64,000 nt of DNA from Brevibacillus laterosporus LMG 15441. Its GTDB lineage: Bacteria; Bacillota; Bacilli; Brevibacillales; Brevibacillaceae. Position 1 is the stretch's first letter, and every line of letters begins with the position of its first letter. Made by a program: the position numbers and the translations under genes. Below the pieces are notes generated by a model. That model was not told the DNA's origin. It made no database searches and saw only the letters and a program-made list of their open reading frames with translations. The stretch is from positions 212,501 through 276,500 of the forward strand of contig NZ_CP007806.1 of assembly GCF_000219535.2 (NCBI RefSeq). The letters run 5' to 3'. Shown in pieces: positions 34,807 to 43,998 of the stretch.

Positions 34807-34917
34807 CTCATAGTGGGCGATCTCTGTTCAACCACATTTGCTAGTAGCTAGAGATTGGGTAGTAAAGAAATCAACTAGCTGAGAATCGTGCCGTCAGTAT
34901 GAGGAAGCAAATGAAGT

Positions 34918-36120
34918 TTATTTACTAAAATGATTCGCGATCGATTGAAACACAGCAAAATTTTCATCATGGTAATCAGCTCTACCGTAATCAGGGTCCG
35001 CGCTGGTTTTGACGATTACTACGTTGGCCTTTGGATTAACATAGATGAATTGTCCATAGACTCCAATAGCGCTATAGGAACCATCTGCGGGATCAGCCTC
35101 CCACCATTGGTATTGGTAGCCTAACACTCCCTTAGGGTCGTGATTAGGCTGAGGCTTTTCTATCTGTGTGGACTCTTGCACCCACTTTTTTGAAATGATT
35201 TGTTTTCCGTTCCAATTTCCTTCATGAAGATATAAGCTTCCAAACTTAGCATAATCCCTAATGGTTGCGTTTAGACCCATAAAGGATAGCTCTGTGCCAA
35301 GGCGATCGGTACTCCAGTAAGCATTAAATTCCATTCCAAGAGGCCCCCAAATTTTCTCCTGTAAATATTGGGACGGAGGATTGCCCGTAACCTTACTGAT
35401 CAGCATGCCAAGAACCTGTGTATCAATGCTGATATAATGCTGAAAAGTTCCGGATGGCCGCTGAGATTGTAGCCCCAGTGCATAATCATTAATCGATTTA
35501 TCGAATAGAAATGTCTTATACATCATCATGTTTATATCTGAGAAGGTGGTGTCATAGTCTTCATCAAAGCTAACTCCAGAAGCCATTCGCAGAATATCTT
35601 TAATCGGTACACCATCGTAGCCGCTGCCCTTCAATTCTGGCACATAGTGGGTGATCGGATCATTTACATTTTTAATGAATCCTTCATCAAGAGCGATACC
35701 AACAAGTGCCGAGATAAATGACTTAGCCACTGACCAAGAAGTAAACCTTGTTTGTTCATTTATACCGTTTTGATAGAATTCCTTCACGATCTTATCATCC
35801 TTGAGCACTAGTAATCCATTCGTCTTTGTTCGTTGCAAAAAGTCTTCAATAGCTAATGTTTGATCTTTGTATGTATAAGTTTGGGGCAACTCTTTTTGTA
35901 ATGTATCAAAATAGAAAACAGGCTGCGATGCTTCTATAGCGCGACTTGGAAAAATATTGTCCATGCTCTGAAAATTATAGCTAAGCTTATCCTTATTCAG
36001 CACGTGAATAATGTTCCAATTCCGAATTACTGCCCACATGAGGAGAAGTAATATAGCAGTAACAACGATACTTATGCTATACCACCATATTTTCTTTTTC
36101 GATAGTTGTTTACTCTTCAA
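34918..36120 (-). CDS. Membrane-anchored serine hydrolase (beta-lactamase class C fold)
   Basis: 400 residues, TTG start behind aaggaggg. One N-terminal membrane anchor (about 12-32). The penicillin-recognising fold has the SxxK nucleophile motif SVAKS near residue 130, the second motif YIS (HYISIDTQ), and a C-terminal GVYGQF in place of KTG, as in NylB/EstB-like serine hydrolases. A true beta-lactamase is unlikely. Peptidoglycan or ester substrates are possible. It is the 6-aminohexanoate-dimer-hydrolase type (IRDYAKFGSLYLHEGNWNGK signature). Confidence 0.87.
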   Translation of the reverse strand: MKSKQLSKKKIWWYSISIVVTAILLLLMWAVIRNWNIIHVLNKDKLSYNFQSMDNIFPSRAIEASQPVFYFDTLQKELPQTYTYKDQTLAIEDFLQRTKTNGLLVLKDDKIVKEFYQNGINEQTRFTSWSVAKSFISALVGIALDEGFIKNVNDPITHYVPELKGSGYDGVPIKDILRMASGVSFDEDYDTTFSDINMMMYKTFLFDKSINDYALGLQSQRPSGTFQHYISIDTQVLGMLISKVTGNPPSQYLQEKIWGPLGMEFNAYWSTDRLGTELSFMGLNATIRDYAKFGSLYLHEGNWNGKQIISKKWVQESTQIEKPQPNHDPKGVLGYQYQWWEADPADGSYSAIGVYGQFIYVNPKANVVIVKTSADPDYGRADYHDENFAVFQSIANHFSK

Positions 36121-36429
36121 GAAATACCCTCCTTCATTTACCTAATTATGGTATTCCTTTTGATTATAAGACAGCGGGATATCCTTGTTCAATATATTGG
36201 GTTTATATCCTGTTTTTAGAATATGAGGACTTATGATTTTACATTCATTCGTTTATTGCTAAACAGAACATGAAGCCGCTATTGGTTATTTTTTGTTTAG
36301 AGAGTGTATATACATGTACAAGAAGTTCAACATGATAATATCAAAGCAATAAAGTCACTACAGATATAAAATTAATAATTGTAATTTTTTAGACTATTTG
36401 TTATGTTTAAGCTGAAAATCAAATATGTG
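36121..36429. other. Intergenic region before the riboswitch
   Basis: AT-rich. It must contain the promoter of the riboswitch transcript, but several weak candidate -10 sequences overlap and I cannot choose. No gene seen. Confidence 0.5.
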
Positions 36430-36640
36430 TAGAAACAGGTGCAGATAACCTTCGTTATTTGCTTAAAAGGGAAGTTCGGTTCGAATCCGACGCTGTCCCG
36501 CAACTGTAAATGAGAGCTATTCGAAAAAATACCACTGTTTTCATTCAAATGAAAATGGGAAGGTTCGAATCGCGATGATCATGAGCCAGGAGACCTGCCT
36601 GTTTTAGCACACACATCAGTTCCTACGAGGATAGGAGGTG
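36430..36640 (+). ncRNA. Cobalamin (AdoCbl-type) riboswitch
   Basis: The conserved text is present in order: aaacaggtgc, cttaaaagggaa, ggttcgaatccgacgctgtc followed by ccgcaactgtaa, and gagccaggagacctgcctgt. P1 closes with aaacagg (36433) and cctgttt (36598). Downstream, tccta-cgagga-tagga (36621-36636) fits the L13 kissing hairpin; its 3' strand contains an SD-like taggaggtg followed by a nine-codon frame starting GTG 36645. Ligand binding is known to turn such RNAs off. It controls methylcitrate-cycle genes, an uncommon target. Confidence 0.93.
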
Positions 36641-36715
36641 TTACGTGCGAGCGATGAAACATGTGGTATTTTAAGATTTTTACATGTTTATTTGAGTTTT
36701 TCGCTTTCGCCCATT

Positions 36716-36749
36716 AACAACAACTTTCTTTTAGGAAGTTGTTTTTTTG
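36716..36749 (+). terminator. Intrinsic terminator between riboswitch and operon
   Basis: acaactttc pairs with gaagttgt around a short loop (36720-36742) and is followed by seven T. Position suggests it is the expression platform, or part of one, for the cobalamin riboswitch. Confidence 0.78.
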
Positions 36750-36784
36750 CGTGTTGCGCTGTTTTGAAATCTAGGAGGGATTTT

Positions 36785-37009
36785 TTGTTTGGGACAATAG
36801 GATATTTCAGAAATTATTTCAACACAGCAATCATGAACAATCTAAGTATAGAAAGTCCTAATTCGCTAGAAGTCATTTATGCTCTATTAGGGAATGAAAT
36901 CAAGCGACAAGACGTTACAGAGGAAGTCAAAACAGATTACTATCGCAACCTTGAAAAAGCCTACAAGCTAACCAAAGAACAGTTATTTGGAATGGAGGAA
37001 GAAGAATGA
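36785..37009 (+). CDS. Small protein at the head of the methylcitrate operon
   Basis: 74 residues. I choose TTG 36785, directly behind ctaggaggga and after the terminator; the same frame is open further upstream through the riboswitch platform, which is not plausible as coding. The sequence is charged and helical in its C-terminal half (VKTDYYRNLEKAYKLTKEQ). It overlaps mmgD by ATGA, implying coupling. No family recognised. A regulatory or chaperone role for the synthase is only a guess. Confidence 0.6.
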   Translation: MFGTIGYFRNYFNTAIMNNLSIESPNSLEVIYALLGNEIKRQDVTEEVKTDYYRNLEKAYKLTKEQLFGMEEEE

Positions 37010-38118
37010 ATGAGCTTGAAAAATTTTCTCCTGGGCTAGACGGTGTGGTGGCTACAGAAACAAGCATTTCCTACCTTGATACCATACAAGAGGAAATCGT
37101 GATTCGGGGTTACGATCTGATTGAGCTTTCTAAATCCGTTAGCTATGTCGATATTATTCATCTTTTACTGGAGGGACGGCTTCCCGATCAGGAAGAGAAA
37201 AACTCTTTGGAAACAAGCATGCTAGAGCGAGATGAATTGCCTAGTGCGGTGTTTGAGGTTTTAAAGCTGTTGCCTGAGCAGACACACGCTATGGATGGCC
37301 TGCGAACAGGAATTTCCGTTCTGGGAGGGTATGATCATCGAATTGACGATCGCTCCATGCTTGTTAATAAGGAGCGGGCTTATCGGTTATTAGGTCAAGT
37401 TCCTAGCATAGTGGCTAATAGTTATCGGATTCTGACCAAAACGGAGCCGATCCATCCAGACAAAAATTTACCGTATAGTGCTAACTTTTTCTATATGCTC
37501 ACCGGGAGAAAGCCATCGCCGATTGAGGAAAAAATATTTGATCTGTCTCTGCTTTTGTACAGCGAGCATGAGATGCCGAATTCCACGTTTACAGCAAGGG
37601 TCATCGCTTCTACGCAATCGGATTTGTACGGAGCTTTGACGGGGGCGGTTGCTTCCTTGAAGGGCAGTCTTCATGGGGGAGCAAATGAGGCTGTTATGCA
37701 CTTATTGCTAAAGGCAGGGACAATTTCCAAGTTCGAGGAGCTGCTGTGTACCAAGCTGTCCAACAAAGAAAAGATAATGGGATTTGGTCACCGGGTCTAT
37801 ATGAAAAAAATGGACCCGAGAGCGACAATGATGAAAGGAGCCTTACAGCAGCTATGTCATATAAAAGGGGACGATCTTTTATACCACATGTGTGAAGCCG
37901 GTGAGAGGATTATGGAGAGGGAAAAGGGACTTTACCCGAATTTGGACTACTATGCAGCGCCTGTGTATTGGATGCTTGGGATTCCTATTCCATTGTATAC
38001 ACCTATCTTTTTCGCTGCGAGAACAGCAGGAATTTGCGCACATGTTCTTGAACAGCACGCACAAAATCGTCTATTCCGGCCACGTGTAAAATATGTAGGC
38101 GAGCGGCATGTTCTTTGA
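37006..38118 (+). CDS. mmgD: 2-Methylcitrate synthase / citrate synthase family
   Basis: 370 residues, the length of B. subtilis MmgD (372). Citrate synthase motifs are GSLHGGANEAV (His near 224), GFGHRVYMKKMDPRA (His near 263) and the catalytic Asp region of the C-terminus (RPRVKYVG). It condenses propionyl-CoA with oxaloacetate to 2-methylcitrate; the neighbours mmgE and mmgF make methylcitrate more likely than the TCA enzyme. First full enzyme downstream of the cobalamin riboswitch. Confidence 0.92.
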   Translation: MNELEKFSPGLDGVVATETSISYLDTIQEEIVIRGYDLIELSKSVSYVDIIHLLLEGRLPDQEEKNSLETSMLERDELPSAVFEVLKLLPEQTHAMDGLRTGISVLGGYDHRIDDRSMLVNKERAYRLLGQVPSIVANSYRILTKTEPIHPDKNLPYSANFFYMLTGRKPSPIEEKIFDLSLLLYSEHEMPNSTFTARVIASTQSDLYGALTGAVASLKGSLHGGANEAVMHLLLKAGTISKFEELLCTKLSNKEKIMGFGHRVYMKKMDPRATMMKGALQQLCHIKGDDLLYHMCEAGERIMEREKGLYPNLDYYAAPVYWMLGIPIPLYTPIFFAARTAGICAHVLEQHAQNRLFRPRVKYVGERHVL

Positions 38119-38222
38119 GGTAGGATTGGGAATTTTATGTGTAAGCCAGCAACGCCTACATGATGTTCTGACCAACATCACGTACCATGATAAATAATTT
38201 TAAATAGAAAGGGAAGGATACT

Positions 38223-39659
38223 TTGTTAAAAAATATGGAGATAAACAAAACAGATGAGCTGATCGAGCAAATTACAGATTATGTTTTACATAAGAGGATT
38301 ACGAGCTTGGAAGCATTTGAGACTGCTAGATATGTCCTACTGGATACACTTGGATGTGGAATTTTGGCATTGAGCTATCCTGATTGCACGAAGCTGCTTG
38401 GACCTATTGTTCCGGGGACAATTGTTCCCAATGGATGTAGGGTGCCAGGTACATCCTTTGTTCTTGACCCAGTGAGAGGCGCTTTTAATATTGGTTGTAT
38501 CATTCGTTGGCTAGATTACAATGACACGTGGCTGGCGGCAGAGTGGGGACATCCATCAGATAATCTGGGTGGAATTTTAGCCGTTGCTGATTATATAAGC
38601 CGTGTACGTATCTCGGAGGGGAAACAGCCATTAATGATACATCAGGTGCTGGAGTCGATGATTAAAGCACATGAAATTCAGGGAGTGCTGGCATTAGAAA
38701 ACAGCTTGAATCGAGTCGGGCTTGATCATGTATTGTTTGTTAAAATTGCAACAACAGCAGTGGTAGCACAGATGCTAGGAGGAACCCGTGAAGAAATAAA
38801 CAACGCATTATCAAATGCTTGGCTTGATAATAGCAGTTTACGGACATATAGGCATGCTCCGAATACAGGATCACGTAAATCCTGGGCTGCTGGTGATGCA
38901 ACTAGCCGAGGTGTTCAGCTAGCTATGATGGCCTTAAAGGGAGAAATGGGATATCCAACAGCTCTTACTGCACCAGGCTGGGGATTCCAGGATGTCTTGT
39001 TCAATAAACAAGAGTTAAAGCTAGCTCGACCCTTGGATGCCTATGTAATGGAGAATGTGCTGTTCAAAGTCTCCTATCCAGCCGAATTTCATGCACAAAC
39101 AGCCGCGGAATGCGCAATCAAGCTTCATCCGGAGGTAATGGCTCGTTTTGATGAGATTGACAGCATTACAATCACAACGCATGAATCAGCTATTCGAATC
39201 ATTGATAAGGTAGGTCCATTGAATAATCCAGCAGACCGGGATCATTGCTTACAATATATTACGGCTATCGGCTTGCTATTTGGTGATATAAATGCAGACC
39301 ATTATGAAGACCTAGCAGCATCTGATCCAAGAATCGATATCTTACGTAATAAGATGGTAGTTGTTGAAAATAAACAGTACAGCATTGATTATTTAGAACC
39401 GAGTAAGCGCTCGATCGCTAACGCTGTTCAAGTGCATTATAAAGACGGGTCTTCTTCTGAGCAAATAGAATGCGAATATCCATTAGGCCACCGCTTCCGC
39501 AGGGGAGAAGCCATCCCTAAAGTCATTGAAAAATTTGTTGAAAATGTAAGGACACATTATTCACAAAAGCAGGTTCGTAAAATAAAAGAAGCTTGCATGG
39601 ATTCAGAAAGGGTAAACAGCATGGCCGTTACTGAATTTATCGAATTATTTTTACTATAG
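38223..39659 (+). CDS. mmgE: 2-Methylcitrate dehydratase (MmgE/PrpD family)
   Basis: 478 residues (MmgE 472, PrpD 483). TTG start behind gggaagg; an ATG four codons later is possible. Family text: [52 protein letters not shown] and [16 protein letters not shown]. It dehydrates 2-methylcitrate toward 2-methylaconitate/methylisocitrate. It sits between methylcitrate synthase and methylisocitrate lyase, 104 bp and 15 bp away. Confidence 0.95.
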   Translation: MLKNMEINKTDELIEQITDYVLHKRITSLEAFETARYVLLDTLGCGILALSYPDCTKLLGPIVPGTIVPNGCRVPGTSFVLDPVRGAFNIGCIIRWLDYNDTWLAAEWGHPSDNLGGILAVADYISRVRISEGKQPLMIHQVLESMIKAHEIQGVLALENSLNRVGLDHVLFVKIATTAVVAQMLGGTREEINNALSNAWLDNSSLRTYRHAPNTGSRKSWAAGDATSRGVQLAMMALKGEMGYPTALTAPGWGFQDVLFNKQELKLARPLDAYVMENVLFKVSYPAEFHAQTAAECAIKLHPEVMARFDEIDSITITTHESAIRIIDKVGPLNNPADRDHCLQYITAIGLLFGDINADHYEDLAASDPRIDILRNKMVVVENKQYSIDYLEPSKRSIANAVQVHYKDGSSSEQIECEYPLGHRFRRGEAIPKVIEKFVENVRTHYSQKQVRKIKEACMDSERVNSMAVTEFIELFLL

Positions 39660-39674
39660 AGAGGGGCAAACGAA

Positions 39675-40583
39675 ATGGCTTGGATTGTCGATCAGCCGTC
39701 ATCACAAGCTGAATTAGCAAAGAAATTCAGGGAACTGATGAATGCGCCCGATCTTTTGCAAATTCCCGGCGCACACGATGCGATGGCGGCTCTTATGGCA
39801 AGGCGGGCGGGGTTTTCAGCGCTCTATTTATCTGGTGCAGCTTACACGGCCAGTTGTGGTTTGCCAGACCTAGGAATCGTCACGTCTACTGAGATAGCTC
39901 AACGGGCAAAGGAATTGATACGCGCAACTGATTTGCCAGTATTAGTAGATATAGATACAGGATTTGGCGGGATTCTTAATGTTGCCCGGACTGCTAGAGA
40001 AATGCTAGAGGCTAATGTTGCTGCGGTGCAACTAGAGGATCAGCAGCTTCCCAAAAAATGTGGACATTTAAATGGCAAGAAGCTTGTGACGACAGAAGAA
40101 ATGGTCCAGAAGATTATCGCGATTAAAAAGGCAGCGCCAACGTTAGTACTTGTCGCACGTACTGATGCTAGGTCAGTAGAAGGTTTGGACGCGGCGATAG
40201 AAAGGGCACGTTCTTATGTGGAGGCTGGGGCAGATGCCATATTTCCCGAAGCACTAGAATCAGCGGAGGAGTTTCGTATGTTTGCCCAGCGTATATCGGC
40301 ACCTTTACTAGCAAATATGACTGAATTTGGGAAAACTCCTTATTATACAGCAGAGGAATTCGCTAAGCTGGGGTACCGCATGGTTATTTATCCAGTAACG
40401 TCGCTTAGAGTGGCGGCTAAGGCATACGAGCGTGTTTTTCAAGTGATGAAAAAACAAGGTACACAAAAAGGTGAACTAGCTAATATGCAGACTAGAAGCG
40501 AATTGTACGAAGCTATTTCATATGAAGAGTTTGAAGCGTTAGATAAGGAAATAGCGAAAACGATTTTAACCAAAGAACAATAG
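39675..40583 (+). CDS. mmgF: Methylisocitrate lyase
   Basis: 302 residues (B. subtilis MmgF/YqiQ 301). Isocitrate-lyase superfamily, PrpB type: the active-site loop KKCGHLNGK with Cys129, magnesium-binding VDIDTGFGG near residue 91-99 and the C-terminal TLRVA(AKAY)-like helix. It cleaves 2-methylisocitrate to pyruvate and succinate, completing conversion of propionyl-CoA to pyruvate without B12. SD gagaggggc. Confidence 0.96.
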   Translation: MAWIVDQPSSQAELAKKFRELMNAPDLLQIPGAHDAMAALMARRAGFSALYLSGAAYTASCGLPDLGIVTSTEIAQRAKELIRATDLPVLVDIDTGFGGILNVARTAREMLEANVAAVQLEDQQLPKKCGHLNGKKLVTTEEMVQKIIAIKKAAPTLVLVARTDARSVEGLDAAIERARSYVEAGADAIFPEALESAEEFRMFAQRISAPLLANMTEFGKTPYYTAEEFAKLGYRMVIYPVTSLRVAAKAYERVFQVMKKQGTQKGELANMQTRSELYEAISYEEFEALDKEIAKTILTKEQ

Positions 40584-40601
40584 AACACGGGATAAAACGA
40601 T

Positions 40602-40665
40602 AAAAAGCGATGAGGGGTTTCTTTGCGGGTCATGTACGTGCAGATACTAACCAGTCGCTTTTTTC
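40602..40665 (+). terminator. Probable terminator of the methylcitrate operon
   Basis: aaaagcga pairs with tcgctttt across a long loop with possible internal pairing, then T residues. Confidence 0.5.
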
Positions 40666-40749
40666 TTCACCATGAATGAATAAGGAACGAAATACCCCTG
40701 TTCCTTTGAATTGGGCAGGATGAAATTAGGGGGAAGGAGTAAGGTAGCT

Positions 40750-42144
40750 ATGAATAATGTGGACCGCTATTCCGTCCTGAATTGGATGAAAAAAGATAAG
40801 TGGATGGTACGTAAAGACAGCTCTATTAGAGAAGTTATGCGAGGAATGGTCCAATTAGAGAGTACGGAGCTTCCCGTTATTGAAAAGGGGAGTTTACTTG
40901 GGGTTATCAAATTGCAGGATTGTGTTCAGGGATTGGAGGAAGGAATCGGCTTAGATGGTATCATAGCCCCTTTGCTATCCAAGCATTCTTATACGGAAAC
41001 GTCTAGTTTTTCCATGCGGGATATCGAAAGGCTTCCTTTATACATCACAAATGCAAAGAATCAGAAATACGAAGGGGCAATTCGTAACAAAGAACTGCTG
41101 ATGTACCAGAAGTCTTTGCATGCCATGTTGATGAGAACCAAGCCAGCTAATGGGCCGGATAAGCCCTTTGCATCGGCTGTCATGGAGGAGATACTTGGGG
41201 AAAGTCCGGCTATTATGAAGGCAAAACAAATGGCTAGGAAGGCTGCAATGTCGAGAGCTCCTGTTTTGCTGACGGGAGAGAGTGGGGTTGGAAAGGAACA
41301 GTTTGCGCGTGCCATTCACGATCTGGGAATGACCAGAGAAGGTTCCTTTATCCCTGTAAATTGTGCAGCTATTCCAGATAATCTATTAGAATCAGAACTA
41401 TTTGGCTATATTGGTGGAGCGTTCACAGGGGCAAACAAGGACGGAAAGCCTGGAAAATTTGAGCTTGCCCATAGGGGTACCTTATTTTTAGATGAAATTG
41501 GTGATTTACCGCTATCTACTCAAGTGAAGATTTTAAGGGTTTTACAGGAAAAAGAGATTGAACGCATTGGCAGTGTATCTTCCGTATTTGTAGATTTTCG
41601 ATTGATCACAGCGACGAATAAAAATTTAGGGGAACTGGTGAAAAGGGGTGAATTTAGAGAGGACCTCTATCATCGGCTTCACGTTATTCCTATTCATATC
41701 CCCCCTCTTAGACAAAGAAAAGCTGATATCCCGCGTATTATGGAGGAATACTCCAGCAGACTTTGTACCACGTACGGAACCACCAAAAAAACAATGGATG
41801 AAGAAGCGTTACAACTCTTTTTTAAATACGATTGGCCAGGAAATGTCCGTGAACTAATCAATGTTATGGAAAGAATGTATGTATTGATCGATCACTCTCA
41901 TATAGGCACAAAAGACTTGCCAGAGGAATTTATATACCATTATCACGCTCAAACGGAATTGAACTCGACGCTTGTTTCCTTCCAAAATCGACACAAGAGA
42001 GCTATGCCGCATCAAGAAGAGGAAGAAAAAAAACGAATTGAAAATGTCCTAAAGGAGGTCAAAGGGAACAAATCAAAAGCGGCCGAGCGTTTGGGTATCT
42101 CACGAGCTACCCTATACAATAAACTAGCTAGGTTTCATGTCTAA
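40750..42144 (+). CDS. Sigma-54-dependent activator with N-terminal CBS-like sensor
   Basis: 464 residues from ATG 40750 (SD aaggag at 40734). The N-terminal about 120 residues contain a CBS-like pair (VRKDSSIREVMRGMVQLEST then ELPVIEKGSLLGVIKLQD). The central AAA+ domain has Walker A GESGVGKE, the sigma-54 contact loop GAFTGA, Walker B GTLFLDEIGDLP and the R-finger region. The C-terminal Fis-type HTH reads NKSKAAERLGISRATLYNKL. Sigma-54 promoters lie on both sides of the downstream catabolic genes, so it probably activates them in response to an acyl-CoA or nucleotide. Confidence 0.92.
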   Translation: MNNVDRYSVLNWMKKDKWMVRKDSSIREVMRGMVQLESTELPVIEKGSLLGVIKLQDCVQGLEEGIGLDGIIAPLLSKHSYTETSSFSMRDIERLPLYITNAKNQKYEGAIRNKELLMYQKSLHAMLMRTKPANGPDKPFASAVMEEILGESPAIMKAKQMARKAAMSRAPVLLTGESGVGKEQFARAIHDLGMTREGSFIPVNCAAIPDNLLESELFGYIGGAFTGANKDGKPGKFELAHRGTLFLDEIGDLPLSTQVKILRVLQEKEIERIGSVSSVFVDFRLITATNKNLGELVKRGEFREDLYHRLHVIPIHIPPLRQRKADIPRIMEEYSSRLCTTYGTTKKTMDEEALQLFFKYDWPGNVRELINVMERMYVLIDHSHIGTKDLPEEFIYHYHAQTELNSTLVSFQNRHKRAMPHQEEEEKKRIENVLKEVKGNKSKAAERLGISRATLYNKLARFHV

Positions 42145-42229
42145 TAGGAAAGTGTTTACTCTGTCCATTTGTTCAAACAAAATATACAAACTCTTCCGTG
42201 TTTCCCCCTTATATTACGGAGGCTATTCA

Positions 42230-42247
42230 TTGGCACAGCCCTTGCAA
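42230..42247 (+). promoter_or_regulatory. Sigma-54 promoter of the acyl-CoA dehydrogenase operon
   Basis: tTGGCACagcccTTGCAa is an exact match to the -24/-12 consensus TGGCAC-N5-TTGCW, 40 bp before the next start codon. An inverted repeat, tttgtt-ca-aacaaa (42168-42181), upstream could be an activator site. Confidence 0.93.
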
Positions 42248-42286
42248 TATAGGTGAGATGTAAGAATGCCGAAGAGGAGGATAGGG

Positions 42287-43993
42287 ATGGGGATAAGAGA
42301 AGACAACAAATGTTTGGTCGTAGGATCATGCTTGTTTGATAATCAATCTTTCTTTTCACCCGAGGATTTTGAAGCTGAGGAAGAGCTGATTGCGAAAACA
42401 ACAGAGCAGTTTGTTCAGAGTGCCATTATTCCCAAATTAGAGAGAATAGAACAACATGACTACAGTGTGACGAGGAAGCTGTTTACACAAGCAGGGGAGC
42501 TTGGCCTGTTGGGAGTGGATGTTCCAGAGGCATACGGAGGAGTTTCCTTGGGGAAAAAAGTGTCGGGCTTGGTTGCAGAAAAGATGGGTTATGCTGGTTC
42601 CTTTAGCATATCCTTTAATATTCATGCAGGTGTTGGCACACTCCCATATGTATATTATGGGACCGAAGAACAAAAACAACGTATATTACCCAAGCTAGTG
42701 TCAGGGGAATGGATTGCTGGCTATGCCTTAACGGAACCAAACGCTGGTTCTGATGCTCTTCAAGCAAGAACATCTGCATATCTAAACGATGCTGGTACAG
42801 CTTGGATTTTAAATGGTGAAAAGCAGTGGATTACCAATGCAAGGATTGCAGATGTTTTTGTGGTATTTGCAAAAACACAGCTGGGGATGACAGCATTTAT
42901 TGTTGAAAAAAGCGCAAGTGGGGTTTCCTTAGGGCCTGAAGAGAAGAAAATGGGCATCAAGGGCTCTTCTACAGCCACGTTATTACTAGAAGAGGTTTCT
43001 ATTCCTGTTACCAATGTTCTAGGGGAGGTGGGCAAAGGGCATCGTGTTGCACTAAATATTCTCAACTTAGCTCGGCTTAAGCTGGCGTTTGGTAATATTG
43101 GCACAGCAAAGCAGGCTCTTCAGTTATCCATTGCGTATGGCACCACACGCCAGCAATTTGGAAAGAAATTGGTCGAGTTCCCGATGATCCAAGAAAAGAT
43201 AGCAAATATGGCAGTGGCTATTTACGCTTCGGAGAGCGCTGCTTATCGAACAGCAGGCGTAATCGATGATTTTTTACACAGCAAGGAAGAGGCGAGTAAC
43301 GAACTATCTAAATATGCAATGGAGTGTGCCATTAATAAAGTTGCAAGCTCCGAAGCGTTAGCCTGGATTGTGGATGAAGCGGTTCAAATTCATGGTGGAT
43401 ACGGCTATATGCAGGATTATGAAGTGGAACGACTATATCGTGACGCTAGGATTAGTCGCATTTTTGAGGGGACAAATGAAATCAATCGTCTAACGATTGC
43501 AAGAGCGCTGTTAAAAAGGACTATTGCAAAAGAAGAGATCAGAATGCATGACGAGCTTAGTAGAAATCAGCAGTTTCTCTACTACGCCAAGCAGTTGCTT
43601 TATGACGCGTTAGAAATGCTTGCAAAGCGGATCAATCAGCAAGTGGAGCAGGAACAAGAATACCTGCGGTTACTGGCTGATAGTATCCGGGATATCTATA
43701 TGATGGAGTCCGTACTTATTCGGAATCAGAAGGCGCGGGCAAAGCATGGAGCAGATAAAGAGGAAGTAAAACAATTGATGACGGATGTGCTTTGTGAGGA
43801 AGGCTATCGCCAAGTAGAAGCGGCTACGATCTCCATTATTTCAAGCCTAGAGTCTAAGGAAACAAGCAGGAGGGCGCTCGTGGACAGTATTCGATCCAAA
43901 ACACTCTCCATGTACTCAAATCTTGTGCTTGCGAAGCGGAAAATTGCGAACAAAATGATAATTTCAGGTAAATACGTAGTTGAAGGGGGCTGA
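42287..43993 (+). CDS. Acyl-CoA dehydrogenase
   Basis: 568 residues from ATG 42287, behind gaggagga. ACAD fold: N-terminal helical domain, YALTEPNAGSDA and WITNARIADVFVVFA FAD/substrate motifs, the VQIHGGYGYMQDYEVERLYRDARI segment with RIFEGTNEI, and a C-terminal helical extension of about 170 residues. The larger size resembles VLCAD-like or FadE-type enzymes more than short-chain ones. The operon partners (mmsB, mmsA) suggest isobutyryl-CoA or another branched acyl-CoA as substrate; this is inferred. First gene behind the sigma-54 promoter. Confidence 0.9.
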   Translation: MGIREDNKCLVVGSCLFDNQSFFSPEDFEAEEELIAKTTEQFVQSAIIPKLERIEQHDYSVTRKLFTQAGELGLLGVDVPEAYGGVSLGKKVSGLVAEKMGYAGSFSISFNIHAGVGTLPYVYYGTEEQKQRILPKLVSGEWIAGYALTEPNAGSDALQARTSAYLNDAGTAWILNGEKQWITNARIADVFVVFAKTQLGMTAFIVEKSASGVSLGPEEKKMGIKGSSTATLLLEEVSIPVTNVLGEVGKGHRVALNILNLARLKLAFGNIGTAKQALQLSIAYGTTRQQFGKKLVEFPMIQEKIANMAVAIYASESAAYRTAGVIDDFLHSKEEASNELSKYAMECAINKVASSEALAWIVDEAVQIHGGYGYMQDYEVERLYRDARISRIFEGTNEINRLTIARALLKRTIAKEEIRMHDELSRNQQFLYYAKQLLYDALEMLAKRINQQVEQEQEYLRLLADSIRDIYMMESVLIRNQKARAKHGADKEEVKQLMTDVLCEEGYRQVEAATISIISSLESKETSRRALVDSIRSKTLSMYSNLVLAKRKIANKMIISGKYVVEGG

Positions 43994-43998
43994 AGGCA

